Under the pieces are notes generated by a model. The model saw nothing but the letters and a program-made list of their open reading frames with translations. It did not search any database and was not told the origin of the DNA. The position numbers and the translations under genes are program-made. From NCBI RefSeq assembly GCF_900111575.1, contig NZ_FOIF01000007.1, positions 1-64,000 of the forward strand: 64,000 bases of DNA. Reading direction: 5' to 3'. The first letter of the stretch is position 1, and the number at the start of each line of letters is the position of its first letter. Shown piece by piece: positions 60,774-64,000 of the stretch. The DNA is from Anaerobranca gottschalkii DSM 13577 (GTDB lineage Bacteria > Bacillota > Proteinivoracia > Proteinivoracales > Proteinivoracaceae).

Positions 60774-61241
60774 TTAAAATTTTATTGACAATTTAACATT
60801 TGCTACACTTTCGTATGGTAATTCTATTAACTTATCGGTATCTTCATCTATCAGTTTTAATATACCATCTTCTAATCCTTCTAATATTCCAATAAATACC
60901 TTTTTCCCGTTGATTTTTGCATATGTATTAACTCTAATTAAATGACCTTTAAATCGGGAAAAATCTTCTGGTTTTTTAAGGGGTCTTTCTACCCCAGGAG
61001 AAGAAACCTCCAAAAAGTATTGTTGTTCTATGGGATCTAATTCATCAAGGTAGGCTGATAATTTATTGTTAACGATGGCACAATCTTCTGTATCAACTAA
61101 GCCATCCATTTTATCTATAAAGACCCTTAAAAACCAAACACCTCCCTCTTTATTGAATTGGACATCTACTAATTCTAAACCAGACTCCTTTGCAAATTTT
61201 TCAGCCATCAAAGCTATTTTTTCTAGATGTTCTTTTTTCAA
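60774..61241 (-). CDS. rimP: RimP, 30S ribosome maturation factor
   Basis: About 155 aa: SGLELVDVQFNKEGGVWFLRVFID (near 20-45), LEVSSPGVERPL and a C-terminal Sm-like domain. The start is uncertain. The frame opens with GTG at 61251-61253, but this GTG is inside the ribosome-binding site AGAGGTGA. The next standard start is TTG at 61239-61241 (11 nt spacing); an ATT at 61242-61244 has better spacing (8 nt). It opens the rimP-nusA-rnpM-ylxQ-infB-rbfA operon. Confidence 0.93.
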   Translation of the reverse strand: MKKEHLEKIALMAEKFAKESGLELVDVQFNKEGGVWFLRVFIDKMDGLVDTEDCAIVNNKLSAYLDELDPIEQQYFLEVSSPGVERPLKKPEDFSRFKGHLIRVNTYAKINGKKVFIGILEGLEDGILKLIDEDTDKLIELPYESVANVKLSIKF

Positions 61242-61287
61242 AATTTTGTTCACCTCTTTATTTATCTACATTTTAAAATTTCTATGG

Positions 61288-61308
61288 AAACACATATAGA
61301 ATGTGTTT
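61288..61308 (-). other. Hairpin in the rimP-nusA operon leader
   Basis: Arms AAACACAT and ATGTGTTT, loop ATAGA. It lies between the promoter and rimP, downstream of a GC-richer hairpin (61318-61335). No T tract follows. Confidence 0.5.
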
Positions 61309-61317
61309 ATTAAGAAA

Positions 61318-61335
61318 GAGTGGGTTGCCCCACTC
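61318..61335 (-). terminator. polC terminator that also lies in the rimP leader
   Basis: Arms GAGTGGG and CCCACTC, loop TTGC, followed by TTTCTTAAT on the minus strand. It is downstream of both the polC stop and the rimP promoter, so it acts on both transcripts. Confidence 0.6.
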
Positions 61336-61363
61336 ATAAATACTGTGTCTAATCGCTAAGAAA

Positions 61364-61392
61364 ATTGTACCACTTTACATAACATTTTGCAA
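61364..61392 (-). promoter_or_regulatory. Promoter of the rimP-nusA-infB operon
   Basis: On the minus strand TTGCAA (61387-61392), a 17-bp spacer, TACAAT (61364-61369). The -35 begins 2 bp after the polC stop codon. Confidence 0.72.
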
Positions 61393-61394
61393 CC

Positions 61395-64000
61395 TTAAAA
61401 AAGGGAAAGTTGATTTGTTTCCGGTAATCCATCAAGACATCCTAATTTAGCCATTGCCTCTAATACAGTTTTCGAAACCCCTGTTCTTAATCGTAAATCT
61501 TCTATAGATAAAAACTCTCCATTTTCCCTTGCCTCTACAATGCTTTTTGCAGCATTTTTACCTAGGCCAGCAATAGCAGTAAATGGAGGAATTAAGCCAT
61601 TGTCCTTAATCAAGAAATTAGTATGATGGGAAGTATATAAATCTACATTATGAAAAACAAAACCCCGTAATAACATTTCAAAGATGATTTCTAAAATATT
61701 TAAGGCATTTTTTTCTTTTTGAGTTAAGTTATTACCTTTTTCATTTAAGTTTCTTATTTGTTCCCTTACACCTTTTTCTCCCTTACAAACCATATCTATA
61801 TTAAAATCATCTGCCCTTACTGAAAAATATGCAGCATAAAAAGCAAGGGGATATTTTACTTTGAAATAAGCTATTCTAAAAGCCATAGTAACATAAGCTA
61901 CAGCGTGGGCCTTAGGGAACATGTATTTAATTTTTTGACAAGATTCAATATACCAGTCTGGAACATTATTTTTTTTCATAATTTCTATATGTTCTGGAGT
62001 AAGACCTTTCCCTTTTCTGACATTTTCCATGATCTTAAAGGCTTGAGATGGTTCTAACCCTTTATAAATCAAATAAACCATTATATCATCCCTTGTGGAA
62101 ATAACCTCAGAAAGGGTGGCAATATTATTTTTAACTAATTCTTGAGCATTATTCAACCAAACATCAGTACCGTGGGAAAGCCCACTTATTCGCACTAATT
62201 CAGAGAAAGTTGTAGGCTTAGTATCTTCTAGCATCTGTCTTACAAACTTAGTACCAAATTCAGGTATTCCCAAAGTTGCTACCTTAGAGCCTAACTGTTC
62301 TTCCGTTAAACCAATAGCTTTCGTAGATGAAAAGATTGACATAGTTTCTTTGTCATCAAGGGGGATAGTTCTACTGTTTACCCCTGTAAGGTCTTCAAGC
62401 ATTCTAATGACAGTAGGATCATCATGACCTAGTATATCTAACTTTAACAGCCTACTACTTATGGCATTATAATCAAAATGGGTAGTAATAGTACCTGATT
62501 CCCTATCATCTGCAGGATACTGTATTGGACAGAAATCATAAACTTCTTTGTAATCCGGTACAACCATTAATCCACCTGGATGTTGACCTGTTGTTCTCTT
62601 AATACCTGTACATCCCATAACCATGCGGTTAATTTCAGCGGTCCGCTTTCTCATATTTCTTTCTGAAAAATACTTTTGTACAAAACCATAGGCTGTCTTT
62701 TCTGCTATTGTACCTATTGTACCTGCTCTAAATACATAATCCTTCCCAAACAATTCTTCTGTATATTTATGGGCTTTAGGCTGATAATCCCCAGAAAAGT
62801 TTAAATCTATATCAGGAACTTTATCACCATTAAATCCTAGAAAGGTTTCAAAGGGTATATCATGACCATCTTTTTTTAGTTTTTCTCCACATTTAGGACA
62901 GTTTTTATCAGGCAAGTCTACTCCTGAAGCCACCGAACCATCTTCTATAAACTCTGAATATTTACAATTAGAGCATAGATAATGGGGTGGTAGAGGATTA
63001 ACTTCTGTTATATCACAAAAAGTTGCAACTAAAGATGAACCAACCGAACCCCTAGAACCGACCAAATAACCATCTGCTAAGGATTTAGTAACAAGTTTAT
63101 GTGAAATGTAATAAATTACGCCAAAACCGTTTGTAATAATTGAGTTAAGTTCTTTATCTAAACGGTCTTGTACCGTTTTAGGTAAAGGATTGCCGTATAA
63201 ACTTTCACTTCTTTCTTTACACATCTTTTTAATCATTTCATCGGCATTTTCTATTTTAGGGGTATATAGTTCATCGGGTATTGGTTTGATTTTTTCCACC
63301 TGATCAGCAATTTTTTTAGGATTATTGATTACAACATCTAATCTCTGCCCTTTTGGTAAATATTCAAAATCCTTTAACATTTCCTCCGTTGTTTTGTAGT
63401 ATAACGGGGGTTGATGTTCAGCATCAGTAAATCCTTTACTAGCCATGAGTATTTCTCTAAATATTCCATCATGCTTTTCTAAAAAATGAACATCACCGGT
63501 TGCTACCACATACTTTTGCAATTTTTCTCCAATTGCTATAATCTGTTTATTTATCTCTATCAAATCCCTTTTATCATGTAAGACACCTGAGCGAAGCAAA
63601 AATTCATTATTATCACAAGGCTGAATTTCTAAATAATCATAAAATTTTGCCCTTTCCTCTATTTCATTTAAAGGTTTGTTTTGTAAAAACATTTGAAAGA
63701 TCTCTCCAGCTTCACAGGCAGACCCAATAATCAAACCTTCCCGGAAGTTTTGAACAATAGATTTAGGTATTTTAGGTTGTCTATAAAAATATTTAATATG
63801 GGATAATGAAATCAATTTATATAAATTTTTAAGTCCTGTTTGATTCTTAGCTAATATAATACAGTGATAACTTTCTTGGTTTTTTATCTGACCTTCTACT
63901 GGAATTTTAGTTAAAGATTGAACCGTTGAACATCCTAATTTTTTACATTCCAATAAGAGTTTAAGAAAAATTTGCGCTGTAGCTGTACAATCATCAACTG
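61395..64000 (-). CDS. polC: PolC, DNA polymerase III alpha subunit (Gram-positive type), 5' end outside the window
   Basis: About 867 C-terminal residues are visible; full PolC is about 1400 aa. The right edge reads [15 protein letters not shown], the end of the embedded proofreading exonuclease, so the frame continues past base 64000; a TTG at 63951-63953 is internal. The PHP part (ATGDVHF), a zinc-type CSNC...CPKC pair, GSRGSVGSS and the catalytic [10 protein letters not shown] follow. The C terminus ends QLSLF, the sliding-clamp binding motif. It is the replicative polymerase and is transcribed into the rimP-nusA cluster. Confidence 0.97.
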   Translation of the reverse strand, partial: VDDCTATAQIFLKLLLECKKLGCSTVQSLTKIPVEGQIKNQESYHCIILAKNQTGLKNLYKLISLSHIKYFYRQPKIPKSIVQNFREGLIIGSACEAGEIFQMFLQNKPLNEIEERAKFYDYLEIQPCDNNEFLLRSGVLHDKRDLIEINKQIIAIGEKLQKYVVATGDVHFLEKHDGIFREILMASKGFTDAEHQPPLYYKTTEEMLKDFEYLPKGQRLDVVINNPKKIADQVEKIKPIPDELYTPKIENADEMIKKMCKERSESLYGNPLPKTVQDRLDKELNSIITNGFGVIYYISHKLVTKSLADGYLVGSRGSVGSSLVATFCDITEVNPLPPHYLCSNCKYSEFIEDGSVASGVDLPDKNCPKCGEKLKKDGHDIPFETFLGFNGDKVPDIDLNFSGDYQPKAHKYTEELFGKDYVFRAGTIGTIAEKTAYGFVQKYFSERNMRKRTAEINRMVMGCTGIKRTTGQHPGGLMVVPDYKEVYDFCPIQYPADDRESGTITTHFDYNAISSRLLKLDILGHDDPTVIRMLEDLTGVNSRTIPLDDKETMSIFSSTKAIGLTEEQLGSKVATLGIPEFGTKFVRQMLEDTKPTTFSELVRISGLSHGTDVWLNNAQELVKNNIATLSEVISTRDDIMVYLIYKGLEPSQAFKIMENVRKGKGLTPEHIEIMKKNNVPDWYIESCQKIKYMFPKAHAVAYVTMAFRIAYFKVKYPLAFYAAYFSVRADDFNIDMVCKGEKGVREQIRNLNEKGNNLTQKEKNALNILEIIFEMLLRGFVFHNVDLYTSHHTNFLIKDNGLIPPFTAIAGLGKNAAKSIVEARENGEFLSIEDLRLRTGVSKTVLEAMAKLGCLDGLPETNQLSLF

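Noticed and set aside
1-64000. CRISPR arrays, tRNA or rRNA genes, prophage, toxin-antitoxin or defence islands
   Set aside because: No regularly spaced repeats, cloverleaf-like sequences, integrases, phage structural genes or recognised defence proteins were found.
61395-64000. PolC starting at the TTG at 63953
   Set aside because: The frame remains open to the window edge and reads the end of the exonuclease domain, so the TTG is internal and the gene is simply cut by the window.

Overview
The window reads as chromosomal DNA of an AT-rich, endospore-forming, probably anaerobic member of the Firmicutes, Clostridia-like. Reasons: low GC, strong AAAGGAGGTGA ribosome-binding sites with many TTG and GTG starts, a Gram-positive PolC polymerase, RNase Y and RNase J, and many sporulation genes (spoVK, spoVS, dpaA/dpaB, ymxH, a spo0E-like gene, spoIIIE). 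The species cannot be fixed from the sequence alone. No rRNA, tRNA, CRISPR array, transposase gene or prophage was seen.

Almost every gene lies on the minus strand; only lexA at the left edge is on the plus strand. Read right to left, the order is polC - rimP - nusA - rnpM - ylxQ - infB - rbfA - nrnA - truB - ribF - rpsO - pnp - ylxY - spo0E-like - ymxH - (stress protein) - dpaA - dpaB - asd - dapG - dapA - rnj - tepA - ylzJ - uppP - spoIIIE - gntR - bmpA/nupOPQ - ymfK - rodZ-like - rimO - pgsA - (two membrane genes including a short FtsH) - cinA - phosphoesterase - recA - recX - rny - ymdB - spoVS - (dipeptidase, PHP, GntR, VanW, PduL, FMN lipoprotein) - miaB - mutS - mutL - methyltransferase - miaA - hfq - spoVK - GTPase and membrane genes - ynbB - lexA. 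From memory this closely follows the polC-to-spoVK gene order of Bacillus subtilis, with local losses (no ylxP between infB and rbfA, no mlpA beside ymxH) and insertions.

Functional blocks: 53.5-64 kb holds replication, transcription, ribosome-maturation and RNA-decay genes. 44-50 kb makes diaminopimelate precursors and the spore compound dipicolinate. 31.5-43 kb holds RNase J, cell-wall and chromosome-translocation genes and a BMP-family nucleoside ABC transporter. 19-31 kb holds DNA repair, RNase Y and phospholipid synthesis. 5-13 kb is a mismatch-repair and tRNA-modification operon ending in hfq. 2.6-4.8 kb is a tightly overlapping spoVK operon with three uncharacterised partners.

Most notable non-coding features: (1) two copies of a 271-bp, nearly palindromic, transposase-less element (26302-26572 and 48770-49040), each flanked by 24-26 bp direct repeats that are themselves complete terminator hairpins, so it appears to insert into and duplicate intrinsic terminators; (2) a terminator-like hairpin in the rny leader whose 8-nt loop is perfectly complementary to a segment near the start of the same transcript; (3) LexA operators at lexA (two) and recA; (4) a sigma-H-type promoter before spoVS; (5) a hairpin that hides the ribosome-binding site of the VanW-like gene; (6) a one-base frameshift in an A7 run of an RsmJ-like methyltransferase gene.
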